Positions 38,931 to 50,619 of a stretch of 64,000 bases of DNA are shown piece by piece. Below the pieces are notes generated by a model. It searched no databases, was not told the DNA's origin, and saw only the letters and a program-made list of their open reading frames with translations. Position numbers and translations under genes: made by a program. This DNA comes from Chondrus crispus (Eukaryota > Rhodophyta > Florideophyceae > Gigartinales > Gigartinaceae): assembly GCF_000350225.1 (NCBI RefSeq), contig NW_005179080.1, forward strand, positions 372,001 to 436,000, written 5' to 3'. Position 1 is the stretch's first letter. Each line of letters starts with the position of its first letter.

Positions 38931-39837
38931 TGTGGTGCAATGCGCCTCTCCTGTACGAGATCCCAGAAGGGGAGCAAAGAGCAAAACGAAACCAGTACAG
39001 TAGAAAACACACCACGAGGTGTTCGGGTCCTCCTTTCCCCTTGTGGAGCCTTGCGAGCTCCAGTAGCTCAGCCTCTTGAGGTAAACGGAGAGCAACCCTC
39101 AAGGGATGGTGGTGGTAGAGTCTTGTAGAGACGGTTGCCTTGAGGTGCGGAGTCGATATACCGATATACTGGTTAGCGACGACGCTCGGGTTGTAACGCC
39201 GAATGCCTTAAGGCGGTCTCTGGAGGCTATAGCAGCGGGGCTAAACCTTCGAAGGCCGAGGCAACTCGACGCCTTATGCGGTGCTTGGCAGGGACAGTAA
39301 GTCTTGTGTAAATACCAAATAGTAGAAGTAGCTGTCCTTCCTACACGATCGGCGGCCCGATGACCGTTGACGGCACTGCGTAGTCGCGACTAGGCGCAGT
39401 CCGATCCAGCGATGGATAGATACGGCAGCGACGTAAACCAACACACTGCCCGATGGCAAGCGTCAACGCTAGGGCCTGCGCACAGAACCGCTAACGGAAC
39501 CAACAAAAAAGGGAAAAGGGGCACCGGGATGGCCGTGGAGCGATGAGCAAATAGAAGAGGGAGGGTCTTAACTTAGAGAGGGTCTCAACCAAAAGGTCTA
39601 CTCTCAAATCCAAGCCCGGTTACTTTACAATTCCCAAGGGGAAGGATGGACTCTCTAACTAAATACTGTACAGTCCGCCGGGGACGGCCGGTGAGCCTAT
39701 TGCTCATGAGCCGATCTAAACGGATCTAACTATTTCTACGTTAATTAAATAGACCTATTATCGCTCAACAGAGCGCACAAATAAAATGTGCCAAAATATT
39801 GGACACGTGGCAACAGTGCACAGTGCATTGCACTACA
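38931..39837 (-). repeat. LTR of element C (5' in element sense)
   Basis: 907 bp, same ends as 27524-28431, followed by GGCGT (39838-39842). On the element side lies the primer-binding site. Confidence 0.95.
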
Positions 39838-40223
39838 GGCGTTGGGTGTCAGCAGAGGAAACTGCTACCGCGGCAGACAGGCATGAGATTGCCGTCTGCG
39901 GGACGGGCGAGCTCAAATTTGAGCTCTGGGGCACCACATTTCTGAAACCGGTGCGGGTGGCTGAGAATATTCCCAGCAAAATCCTGATGGGAAGCCAATT
40001 TTGGCGACGATATGGACTTGTCGTAAACTTGGGTACACTGCCCGGAAAAATCTGGGTTCAAGGGGAGCGCGTAGAAGGAAAGGTGGCGAAGAAGGCGACG
40101 GACTCCGCAGAAACGGAACAAATGGCCGCAATCAGCGATGCAGATGTCGATGATGCCATAAGAGACATGGATTTGTCTCAGTTTCATGGAGAGAGAGACG
40201 TGCAAGAAAGGCTACGTGATGTC
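39838..40223 (+). CDS. Element B protease remainder and linker
   Basis: Coding resumes after element C with VCGTGELKFELWGTTFLKPV and NIPSKILMGSQFWRRYG. The KILMGSQFW segment corresponds to the conserved ILG-D/x-FW part of gypsy proteases. It is cut again by element D at 40223/40224, which duplicated ATGTC (40219-40223 and 53803-53807). Confidence 0.7.
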
Positions 40224-40918
40224 TGTAGTATAACCCCCTCCTGGGGCTTTAAATTAGAGTAGATCAAGAACTAGATCAGCTACTGTAGAGCGTCGAGCTC
40301 TACAGTACAACCGCGCGTGTCCACGTGTACACCACGGGGACAAGGGACACGCCCATACACGTGCACACGTGTACAGTGCGCGAACGAAGCGCGCACGCAC
40401 CACGAGTAATACGTGTACTGTCAGCTTCGACATAGCTGACAGTATTACAGTGCTGGCCGACCTGCACTACAGTAGCCCACTACAGTACCTCGGTACTGTA
40501 GTGTTATGATAGATTGTTTTGTATAATAAATAGGGAGCGGACCGACGGCGGCAGGAGGGGGACAAGCACGGACTTGTCCTCAACCGACCGCCGAGGTCAG
40601 TCAACCCAGCTTATTCTAACTACGCGCCTTCGCGCACGATAGGAGGAAGGGAGCGGGCAGGGGACACACGCGTGCGCGAGCGAGCCTAGATGCGCCTCCG
40701 CCCGTCAGCGCTGGTACGTTACCCAGCGCTGCTCCGGGGCGTCGAGGCGTAGATCGGCCCGCGCGTACGCGTCGTCCCCGACTGTCCCGCTCTACCACAC
40801 TGCTACCAGGGCCCGCTTCCCTGCCTCTTTAGCTGATGCTTCAACCGTCTTCCCGTTCGAACGGGGTCCACGTCGGATTGCGCATACACCCTCAGTCGTC
40901 TGGGGTGTTTATGCTACA
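40224..40918 (+). repeat. 5' LTR of element D
   Basis: 695 bp. It holds three perfect hairpins in the first 280 bp, CACGTG/TGTACA palindromes between them, and TATAATAAATAG at 40522-40533, which can serve as TATA box or polyadenylation signal. Confidence 0.93.
40281..40503. repeat. Three hairpins in the 5' LTR of D
   Basis: Each has an 11-bp perfect stem. 40281-40307: TACTGTAGAGC, loop GTCGA. 40416-40444: TACTGTCAGCT, loop TCGACAT. 40478-40503: CACTACAGTAC, loop CTCG. All three stems include TACTGT or its complement. The same three are in the 3' LTR (about 53158-53380). Confidence 0.9.
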
Positions 40919-40919
40919 G

Positions 40920-40937
40920 TGGTCTCCCGACCTAGAA
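40920..40937 (+). other. Primer-binding site of element D
   Basis: TGGTCTCCCGACCTAGAA, one base after the LTR end. It matches the site of element C except for one substitution and one missing C, so C and D probably prime with the same or a closely related tRNA. Confidence 0.65.
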
Positions 40938-40997
40938 GACCCCGGAGTTCGAACTCCGAGAAGACTTCCGTTTCCCTCCGCGTCCGATCGCGTTGAG

Positions 40998-43397
40998 ATG
41001 AGCCAAGACTACGAGCCCTCGATCCGCTCCGAAGCGGCGGATCCGAGTCCGGCCGCTATGCAGTCCCCATCCGCCCCGTTGGGCGACGGCGACGCTGGTC
41101 CTCGAGACCGCGAACCGTCGCCCGGGTCCTCCGAAGAAAAGGCGGCGGCGATGTTCGATCGCATAGCCGAATACATCGAGGAAGTACGCACTTCTCCCCG
41201 TGTAGATGTATCGGATGCCGTATACACTCCATGTATGGCCGAACTCCGCTCCCTACGTGAAGGAAGGTTCGATAGAGTAACGCAGTCCCTCGAGAATCTC
41301 CCAGCGCTAATCGACGAGCTACACTCGCGGTTAGTGCTCGTCGAAGATTCCCGTCTCGCATCGCCCGGACAGTCCGGACAAGGTCGCCCCGAGAGGTCGA
41401 CCGCTGCGAGGCGACCTGAGGATCGAACCTCCCCATCCGCGGAACAGTTGGGTGCGTTCGCGCACCTCTCCGCCGAGCTCAACGCCACCCGACGGCGTGC
41501 CCGTGACATGGAACGTACCATGGCCGAAAGGCTACCCGGTGCCCCCTCTAGGGGGCCCGGTGGTGCCGTACCTACGGTTGCAGCCGCGCCACAAGGATGG
41601 CGGCCGACTGGGGTCTACCCCAGTCGCGGCGCAGAGGAGAGAAGATCCCCAACGGGCGCCAACGTGGCGTCCGAAACCCAAGCTCTGCCCCCTGCCCCCG
41701 GAAGCAGGTGGCAGACCGAGCGAGTACCGTATCGCGACGACCCTGACCGTGGAGGAGCCGCCCGCGGATCCGGAGAACCGATGTTCTCCGTCGATCCCCG
41801 CTGGGGCGGCTACCCGCCGGCGAACTACACCGAGCATCCAGGTCCGGTAGACGTTCGTACGCTACCCGTCACCCCCTTCAGAACGCTGGGTCCCGCTGAA
41901 ACCGGGCTCGAGCCGGTGCATACGATGATTCAAGAGTTCAGCGCCGTCGCTAACTATCGTATGTACCGCTTGGATAACCCCTCGAGGCTCGTTACCTCGG
42001 GTGACGCGGGACGGATCGCGAAGTATGTCCAACGCTGCCGTGGGATCCGTCCCACGATGAGGAGCTTTGACGGTACGGACCCGATCCAGCTACTACCGTT
42101 CTTGAAGGATATTCGGATAACCTTCAACTCGCAACACCTGACCGAAGGTGTTGCGGTGAGAGTCCTCGCGCACTTCTTAGAGCGCGACGCGGAGTGCCTG
42201 TATACCAGTTATACGATACCTGGCCTCCGTGCCGGCCAACTACAAGACGACGTGAGCTGGCCGGGGCTCGTGAATCAATTCTTGAAACGCTACCTAACCG
42301 ACGACGTGTTAGGTGAAGCGTACGACGCTGTCGCTACGGCGCGACAACAATCTCACGAAACGGAGAACACGTTCGCGGACCGGCTCGAAACGGCAGCGTT
42401 CCGATACACGGCGGTGTTCTCCGAACAGTCCCTCGCGCACTACTTCGTGCAGGGACTGGCACCGGCGACCCGTGCCGCAGTCTCCGAGACAGTACAGCGG
42501 CTGCCGAGCCGCCAGAAGACCGATCTTCCGACCATCCGCCGTATCGCAACGGCGGAAGGAACCACTTACCGCGCTCGACGCGGTTTGCCTCTGCCGGATT
42601 CGAAACCGGCAGGGAGGGCTGGCAGGACTACGAAGTCCGCCGCAACAAGTTCGCCCGCCTGTACCCTGCATGTCGGGGAGGATGAGTGGCAGGCCGACCC
42701 TGTCCTCATTACGGGAGGAGCAGGGCCGGTGGGGGCACGAACTCCCTCACCGATGTTGACCGGAACGACATGTAGTTACGCGACCGCATTCGCGGCCACT
42801 CCAAGAGTGGCCAGGGGTACGGACCCCCGGGTCGCAGAGCTCGACATCTCAAACCGAGATACCGGAGGTGAAGCCCCTCGCGTGCCCCTCCTCACCGATG
42901 AGCAGGCGCGTCACGCGGCGACCTTTGCCTCAACGGACGGCAGCGCGTACGTGTGCTGGCTATGGCGTACGTACGGACACGCCATGTACGCCTGCCCGTT
43001 CCTGTCGCCGGAACAACGGATGTTCACAGCGTACAGGAACTACCGCTACCAGATGGAGACGCGCCCCGGAGCGCGCAACCTCCTCCGGCAGGTGGTCGGC
43101 GAAGGTCGTCCCCCGCGTCAAGGTTACCCGAATCGGTCTGGTGGGGGCGCTCGCTTCGCCCCCCGTGGAGGCAGGTATCGTCGTACCGAACTCGATCGTC
43201 GGGATCGGCCCGACTACCGCCAGGCCGATACAAGGTACCCCCGCCAAGGAGGGAGAGGGGACCGAGACCGTTCTCGGTTACCCCAACAGCTACAGAACGC
43301 CATCATGTACCTGCAAGATTGGGTAGAGGGTCCGTATCCCCTACCCGCGGAGGGACAAGAAGGAGAACCGGTTCTACCCGTCCCTCAGATCCTGTGA
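40998..43397 (+). CDS. Element D Gag
   Basis: 799 residues from ATG 40998 (MSQDYEPSIRSEAAD); the open frame extends upstream into the LTR, but that Met is less likely. The N-terminus is acidic and Pro/Ser-rich, followed by a helical segment (about 100-170). The Gag core at about 350-560 shows TMRSFDGTDPIQLLPFLKDI, LAHFLERDAECLY and ETENTFADRLETAAFRY, and a zinc-knuckle-like segment (CWLWRTYGHAMYAC) lies near 650-665. The C-terminus is Arg/Gly-rich and likely binds RNA. It looks whole. Confidence 0.85.
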   Translation: MSQDYEPSIRSEAADPSPAAMQSPSAPLGDGDAGPRDREPSPGSSEEKAAAMFDRIAEYIEEVRTSPRVDVSDAVYTPCMAELRSLREGRFDRVTQSLENLPALIDELHSRLVLVEDSRLASPGQSGQGRPERSTAARRPEDRTSPSAEQLGAFAHLSAELNATRRRARDMERTMAERLPGAPSRGPGGAVPTVAAAPQGWRPTGVYPSRGAEERRSPTGANVASETQALPPAPGSRWQTERVPYRDDPDRGGAARGSGEPMFSVDPRWGGYPPANYTEHPGPVDVRTLPVTPFRTLGPAETGLEPVHTMIQEFSAVANYRMYRLDNPSRLVTSGDAGRIAKYVQRCRGIRPTMRSFDGTDPIQLLPFLKDIRITFNSQHLTEGVAVRVLAHFLERDAECLYTSYTIPGLRAGQLQDDVSWPGLVNQFLKRYLTDDVLGEAYDAVATARQQSHETENTFADRLETAAFRYTAVFSEQSLAHYFVQGLAPATRAAVSETVQRLPSRQKTDLPTIRRIATAEGTTYRARRGLPLPDSKPAGRAGRTTKSAATSSPACTLHVGEDEWQADPVLITGGAGPVGARTPSPMLTGTTCSYATAFAATPRVARGTDPRVAELDISNRDTGGEAPRVPLLTDEQARHAATFASTDGSAYVCWLWRTYGHAMYACPFLSPEQRMFTAYRNYRYQMETRPGARNLLRQVVGEGRPPRQGYPNRSGGGARFAPRGGRYRRTELDRRDRPDYRQADTRYPRQGGRGDRDRSRLPQQLQNAIMYLQDWVEGPYPLPAEGQEGEPVLPVPQIL

Positions 43398-43708
43398 CGT
43401 CCGGACGTCGCAGCTCAAGGTCAGGAAGTACCCGGGTACTTCGCCGATGACGCGCGGCGGCAGTGGAGGGATCGTCCCGACCCACGCGGCCAAGGACCCG
43501 AAGGAGACCTGGCCACCGATAGCCAGGGGGGTAGCTCCGATAGCACCGGTAGTTCGAAAAAAGGGTAAAGACGGTTACGTACACGCGGTCCCGTGAGCCG
43601 TCTTCTCCTTATGAACTAGACCGGTCCCCGCGTGCTCGCCAAGGACACGGGGGGTATTGTCCGATAATACATCCCCTGCTATCGGAGTCGAGCACGGGGA
43701 CCCCAGCA

Positions 43709-46700
43709 ATGTCGACATCGCCGGAGAAACCCAACACCGAGGCCCACGTAGACCCGATGTTGGAAGAAGGCATCACCGGGACACCCGGCATCCCAGTGAC
43801 GCGCAACGAGCGAGACGGTGGTAACAACGACCGACACGAGTCGGTCGACCTCCTGACCCCCGAGAACCCAAGGTCGCCGGCGAAGTGTCCGCCTCTTACG
43901 GACCCCAGCACCGGGACGGGCGTCACTGGGACGCGAACGTCCCCCGACTCGAGCCGAAGGAAACGCAAGAGGGGCCAACGCCGAAGTCGAAGGCCCCGGC
44001 GGAACGAACTCACCGATAAGGTCTCGCCCAAGGCGGTCGATGGCCTCGTATGCCTCATGACGTCCAAAATATACAACGTCTTGGGCTCCGTGGACACCGG
44101 AGACAACGCTTTTAAGACCTACACGATCGCCGTCGACACGTGCTCGGGCTACAACTTGGTGAGGAAGGCCGCCCTCCCCCCCTACTGGATCCGCTACGTA
44201 ATACGGGACGCGCTATTACCACGACTGGCTGCCGCGAACAGCAACCCTCTTCGACTTACGGAGGTCGTCCGCCTCGCGGTCCGGTTGCGGAACACGACGT
44301 TCCGCATACCTTTCGTAGTGGCCGAACAACTCGCTGTTCCCGTCCTACTTGGGACCGCGTTCATCGATGCTCACGTACGCAGCATCGAAATCGACGGACA
44401 GAAGCTCGAACTTCGTCACGGTGGCTCGGTAGCCATCGTCGATGGAAAGGGGGAACCGACTCCCCCTACCAGGCGACACGGTCGCCAAACGAGTCGGCCG
44501 GAGGTACGGAAGGAGGCCCCGCACGCGATCCGAATCGCCCGCTGGGTTATCATCCCCGCGATGTCACAAGGCCGTGTGCGTATGACAACCGCGGAGAGGG
44601 GTCTCGTGTTCCTGGAGCCCAAGCCCTCACTCCAACACCGGCATGGAGTGAGGATGACGAATGGCATCGCGGAAGTCCTGCCGAACCAAACATTCGAAGT
44701 CATCGTCGCGAACTTCTCGCGACCGGAGAGGCGGCTTCTGAAGCACACCGTCGTGGGATACGCGAAGCGCAACCCCCTCGCGATCCTCACGCCCGAACGT
44801 GGAGTCGTTGAGGGGATCGCGCACGCATTGCACCTGACCGACTTGACCGATCAAGTCGGAGAGACAGGAGCTGGCCGATCCAGCTCCGACGAGAAGGCAA
44901 CCGCTGGGAATGAAGGGGTTGACCCGGATGAACGGTCACCTATATCGCAACCGACGGCGGAGGGTACTGTACCCCCCCGGCAGAAAGATCCCGAAAATCC
45001 ACCGATGGATTGTGAAAAAGAGATTGACTTGTCATACGTCGACGATGACAAGCTCCGTGGCCACGTGCTCGAGATGTTCCGTAAGCACTCGAGTCTGTGG
45101 AGCGGTGCGCTCGGAACGATCCAAGCCACGGAGCACCGCATTCCCCTCTAACCGGGAACGAAACCGATTCGTTCTATGCCCTATCAGAAGGGCCCGGCCA
45201 TGCGCGAAATGGTCGCGAGGGAGGTCAACAAGATGTTGAACGCAGGGGTTATCGAACCCGCGAGCACCGAGTGGGCGTCCCCGGTGGTGCTCGTACCGAA
45301 GAAAGACGGCTCTTTTCGGTTCTGCGTGGACTACCGGCGCTTCAACGCGAAGACTGCAGGAGATTCGTATCCGCTTCCCCGTATGGACGACTGCATCGAC
45401 TCGTTAGGAGATGCAGCCGTCTTTACGACCTTGGACTGCAATTACGGTCATTGGCAGATCCCGGTCGCTCCGGAGGACCGGGATAAGACTACCTTCACGA
45501 CACATATGGGTACGTACCGCCATTTGCGCATGCCGTTTGGACTAAAAGGGGCACCGGCCACCTTCCAACGCGCTCTCGACATCATACTCTCCGGATTCCG
45601 CTGGCAAATATGCCTCGTCTATCTCCATGACGTTATCGTGTTCTGGCGTACGAACGCGGAACACGCAAGGCATCTCGATACCGTCTTGAGCTTGTTGCGG
45701 AGTGCCGGCATCTCCCTCTAGCTCAAGAAGTGCAGCTTCTTCCGACCGAAGGTGCACTATCTGGGGCACGTTATATCCCCAGGTAAGTTGAGCGTGGCTG
45801 ATACGGCAAACGACGCCTTCAAGACGTTCAAGTTCCCCAGGACGCTGACGCAGGTGCGCTCGTTCCTCGGGGCATGTAACGTATACCGCCGATTCGTTAA
45901 GGGGTTCGCGAAGATAGCGCGTCCTCTGACCGACATGACGCGCAAGGATTCGGATCCTGTCTTCTACAACCCCACCGAGGCGCAACTTCAGGCGTTCGAA
46001 AACCTGAAGAAGTGCATGATCGCTCCGCCAATACTCGCGTTGCGCCGGCATGGTCGACCATACACGATATACACCGACGCCAGTGCCTATCAGCTCGGCT
46101 GCACCTTACTACAGGAGCACGAAGAGCCGAACGACTGGCGACCGGTGCGGTATTGGTCGTACTCACTGTCCGATAGTGAGCGCAACTACAGCCCTACGGA
46201 GCGCGAGTGCTTCGCCGTAGTGTGGGCCGTCCGCACAGTACGGCCATACGTAGAAGGAACGAAGTTCACCGTCCGGACGGATCACGACGCCCTGAGGTGG
46301 CTCATGTCCCTCATCGAGAGTTCCGGAAGACTCACCCAGTGGCGGCTACGTCTGGTTGAGTACGATTTCACCATTCAGTACCGCCCCGGGCGCGTGCATC
46401 AGGTGCCCGATACCCTGTCACGCCTCGTGTCGCCTCGTGTCTCCGATGACCCTCGCCCCACCGTCGAGGTGATGACGACATTCCCGCCTTCGACGGGGGT
46501 ACGACCGTTCGAGACGTATCGACTGAGCTCGCGGACCACGCCTGTACCGCGAGCTGTGATCATCAGGCCGTCCATGTCTTTGTAACGACACGGAACCAAG
46601 CCGAAGCCCGAACAAGATCGCGCGTACGGACGCGCGACGAACCGCGAGGCGACGACGAAGCCCCCGCTCTCCAAGGACACAATTCGTTTTGGGAGGAGAA

Positions 46701-48300
46701 CGACGAGTTCAACGCCGCCGACATCCAACGCGCCGAAGACCCCGAGGCTGGCGCGCTCGACTCCCTGGTCGCCCCACCGCAGGACGACCTTCCGGCCCCT
46801 CTAACGATAGAGGAGATAGCCGAGGAGCAACGCGTGGATGACTTCTGCCAAACCGTTTTGGCACGACAGTCCAAGTCTGGAGACTCCGCGTTCTTCGAGG
46901 ACCACCAAGAGGTGCTGAAACGGAGACACCCCTTCGACCCTGATATCGTAGAGGTGGTGGTGCCTCGGACGCTCCGCGCCAGGCTCCTTCGCCTGTGCCA
47001 CAACCCGGCCATCGCGGGGCACCCGGGCCAGAACCGTATGTACTACGCACTTCGACGCGAGTACTACTGGCCCCACCTGGCTGCAGACGTTGCAGCCACG
47101 GTGCGAGGGTGTCAGACCTGCGCGATGGACCGGGTCAAGCTGAGGAAACATCTCAATCGATTGAGATTGTTCCCAGCTATGAGGCCGCTCGAGAGCCTCG
47201 CGATCGACATCTTGGGGCCGCTCCCCAAGACGAAGACAGAAAATCGATTCCTGCTCGTGATTACGGACCGCTTCAGTAAGCTGACGCAAGTCGTTGCGCT
47301 CCGCACGATAACAGCGTACACCGTCGCAGTTGCGTTCTGCGACTCGTGGGTGTTCAAGTATTGCGTCCCTCGCACGTTGCTTTCGGACAACGGCCCTCAG
47401 TCTAATGCCAAGTTCTTCCACAGCACGTGCCGTGTTCTGGGGATAGCGAATTTGTACACTTCGGCGTACCATCCCCAGACGAACGGGCAAGTCGAGCGAT
47501 ATAACCGAACAATCGCCTCGATGCTGAAGAACTACCTGGGTGAACACCAGGACGACTGGGATGTGTACGTGGGGCCGCTTACGTATGCGTACAACTCCCA
47601 CGTACATCGCACCACACGCACGACTCCGTTTGAGCTCGTGCTCAGCAGACCCCCGCCGGAGTTCTCTCTCCGAAGAGCCGAAGGGGACGCGCCCCCTTCG
47701 GATAGTGGAACTCAGCGAGCGGCCTTTCTCAACACCTTAGACGACACGATCCAGAGGGCCTACGGAAGCCTTCGATGAACGAAAGCTCGCTATAAACGCG
47801 ACTTAGACAAGCGTATTCGGCGCATCAACTCGCGCCTCAAGGCAGGTGACTATGTATATCTGAACCCCACCGATGGGGGGAAGACATCAAACAAGCTCGC
47901 CTCCCCGGCTGTAGGACCGTACCGAATTCTCGCGAACGACCAACGCACCATCAAGATCGATCGTGATGGAGGTACAGAGCGCGTCTCCGCAGACCGCTGC
48001 GTCTACGCACCCCCGCCAGCGAACGCACCAAGGGCTAGCACGACTACCCCCGAGGACCTTGCCGACAAGATCAATGAAGGCACACAGTATGCCGTCGAAC
48101 GGCTACTCAAGCATCGCGTCATGGAGAATGGAACTACGGAGTTCCTCATTAAATGGGCAGACTACGATTCTCCCACATGGACGGCACGTACCCACGTTCC
48201 CGAGGAGTTGGTGTCTCGCTACGCACAAAGACTCCGGGCGCGTACAGGGAGAGACCTCACCTCAGAAGTGAACACGGACGTTCACTCTGGCGGGGGGGCC
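43709..48300 (+). CDS. Element D pol region: protease to chromodomain
   Basis: Protease (YTIAVDTCSGYNLVRKAALP), then the same beta-rich linker as in element C (RHGVRMTNGIAEVLPNQTFE), reverse transcriptase (KKDGSFRFCVDYRRFN, RMPFGLKGAPATFQRALDI), RNase H (YTDASAYQLGCTLLQEH) and integrase (GHPGQNRMYYALRREYYWP, AIDILGPL, LSDNGPQSN, HPQTNGQVERYNR). A chromodomain follows (YAVERLLKHRVMENGTTEFL, about 48090-48240). The region has about four breaks. Strong similarity in order and linker to element C suggests one lineage. Confidence 0.85.
48269..48300 (+). other. Internal polypurine-tract copy of element D
   Basis: TGAACACGGACGTTCA, then CTCTGGCGGGGGGGCC. This 32-base stretch right after the chromodomain matches 53067-53099 next to the 3' LTR at 27 of 32 compared positions. 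Confidence 0.7.
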
Positions 48301-50619
48301 CTCATTCGCTGGGACGGATTAAATTCACCCTGTGGGCATAATAGAGAAAGAGGGGGGACGTGCCGAAGGACAAGTGTCCATAGCGGGCAGCTATAAAACC
48401 GGTCTCGGGACGCCAAGACGTATGGACTTCGAAGCCCATTACACACGACCAGCCACCATCGACAAAAAGCAGAGCAGAGGACAGTACGTACTATCTTACG
48501 TAGACCAGCCCTGAACCGGGGTGGGTGACGGGAAAGGGAACACGGACCCTTAACGGACGCGAAAATGTTCTAAATAAGATCCGCGAACGCATTGCCCGGC
48601 TCGTACTGCGCAACGGACGTCAAGCCGTATTGACAAAATCTAAGTACGCGATACACAAGGGCCGAGCAGCACGAGCTGCTCGGAAGGGACAGTCACCGAG
48701 GAGCAGCCAGCCAGGGCATATTAAGCCCTCGGGCAAGATGATTACCTCCTGGAACCACACGACTCACAGGCTTGGTATTCGTGTACCTGGCCCCGGCAAG
48801 GAGGCTCCCACTTCGGAGCACGGAAGCCACGCACCGTCCACTCCCGAACGGCCTCAGCTCCACCGAACTACGGACAGCAGCCTGGTACGCCGTTATTCGT
48901 GTCATAAACACGCGCTAGATTTGTCCACACCGCCGCTCCGCAGTAAGGCCGGTCGCCCCACAGCGGGCGGTCGTAGGCGCCGGGGAGAAGCAACTTGCCT
49001 CCCCGAATTCCTCGCGACGGCGCGAGGACGTTGTCCCGCACGAGGTAGAAGGGACAAGTACGCACCGGATCCGGCGAGGGGAAAGAGACAGGAAAGGCCG
49101 CCGCCGGCTTATACACGTTAGGCCAGAGCTCCAACAGACCGCCGCCCGCTTACACTGAAAAGAAAGAAAAAATGGCAATAGGGGGAAATTACACCGGGGT
49201 ACAGTGCACGTGCGTGACGTCCCGACGCACGCTCCACGCACAACGCGCAGAGGACGCCTGTACGGCACCGCGTATTGAGGTTACAGAGGGTACCAGCCGA
49301 CTGGGACACGCAACCGGACATCGACCAAGGTGGTACGGCCGTAGTCACCCCCTTCAGCCCCATCAGCCGGTCAAAAATAGACTGACGCCCTTACCACGAG
49401 GCCCTCGGAACGAGAAGGGGACGGCGAACCGTCGGCGAGACGGACGCTGCGGGGAATAAGGCCCGGTCGGCGGCAAGGCCACGCAAAAGAGGCGGCCGGC
49501 AACGGCCTCCTGGCCCGGATGAGAGTGAGAAGGACCTCCGCGCGTACCGACAACCGCGCGGGGGAGCGAACCACGATGGAGGACCAAAGCAGGCGACCTC
49601 CCCCGAGAAGACCGCAACACGCGACAGCGCGCCAAGACCCCTCCGTACGGGACGGGGGCGCCGGAAGAAGACTCCACCGACGCCCCTGCCGAGTCGAACG
49701 GCGTCGGCTCCCGTCGGCGACATACCCGACGGGAACGATCTGGACGAAAGATGGCACACCGCCGCACCTCGCAACGACACGAGATGCCCCGCAAAGCGCG
49801 AGGGAGGGACCCGAACCCTCCCCGGGATACACACGAGGCGGGGAAGGCGCGAAGGTAACGACGACGAAGGTAACAACTCGGTCCTCCTCGCCCCCCTCTG
49901 GAGTGGTTCGGACCTCGACATCAACCCCCCCCCCATGTCTGAGCACGGGGAAGCATGCCGGAATGCACCGTTCGCCGCGTGTGGGGGCTGAGGAAACTGC
50001 ACCTACCAAGAGCCACGGAGCGTCAAGAGGGAACAAGGTTTCCCTAGCACCCCGCGAGCCTCTTGCCGCCGACCCATGCTAAGAACACAACTGACGTTGT
50101 CGCGCATACTCGTGCAAGTGGGCCTCCGGGACGTCTACAGTACCACAGTGGCCGGCCGCTGAGTTGGAACCAGCCGCTACGAGCGGCGAAAATTTGCTCA
50201 AGGACCGCCCGAGGAGCGACCCCTGGGGCCCCTTTGCACCCTCGCCCTCTTGACACGGGCCAGGGGAAGCTGAAGCAGAAGCCGCACGGCGGGACGCACG
50301 CATCCCGCTGAGTGCCTTCGATTAGGTATGGAGCAAGGCTTCCGACTGCGCGTGGCGGCGACGACGTACGCCCGTGCAAGGACCGACGAGAAGAACGTCG
50401 GTGAAGGACTGCGCGTGGCGGCGACGACGTACACCCGCGCAAGGATCGACGAGAAGAACGTCGGTGTGGACAGGGAGCGACCAACTTCGACAACGACGAG
50501 GGGTGATGGAAAGAATGCTCTAAGGGCTTTACGTGGATTGGGGATCCGGGCGAACGGTCGAGCGGGCTCCTGCGAGGACGACGGGAAGGGCCGTTCAATG
50601 GCCCGGGCCGCTGGGCGGC
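48301..50619. other. 2.3-kb unexplained stretch of element D
   Basis: GC- and purine-rich on the plus strand, with long frames on both strands (for example 48525-49121 plus, 49371-50036 minus) whose products are Arg/Pro/Ser-rich and show no domain. It could be the 3' UTR of the sense transcript, downstream sequence of the antisense gene, or captured DNA. A two-copy tandem repeat lies at 50346-50471. Confidence 0.5.
50346..50471. repeat. 63-bp tandem duplication in element D
   Basis: Two adjacent 63-bp copies begin CTGCGCGTGGCGGCGACGAC at 50346 and 50409, with only a few differences. It encodes a 21-residue repeat in whichever frame is read, so a coding role is possible. Confidence 0.85.

Larger units (their letters stand above)
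27524..39837 (-). mobile_element. Ty3/gypsy chromovirus-type element C, inserted in B
   Basis: LTRs of 908 and 907 bp (27524-28431, 38931-39837) differ at roughly 13 positions, about 98.6% identity by eye, so it is young. The ends are near-palindromic (TGTGGTGCAAT...ATTGCACTACA). The target duplication GGCGT is perfect. On the minus strand it has gag and an open 1498-residue pol ending in a chromodomain. On the plus strand an 842-residue gene lies between pol and the 3' LTR. Gag has about two breaks; the rest looks whole. It is 12.3 kb, long for a gypsy element because of the extra antisense region. Confidence 0.93.

Noticed and set aside
49371-50036. 221-codon minus-strand frame in element D
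   Set aside because: Arg/Pro/Ser-rich in a GC-rich region where all frames are long; no domain. Left as part of the unexplained stretch.
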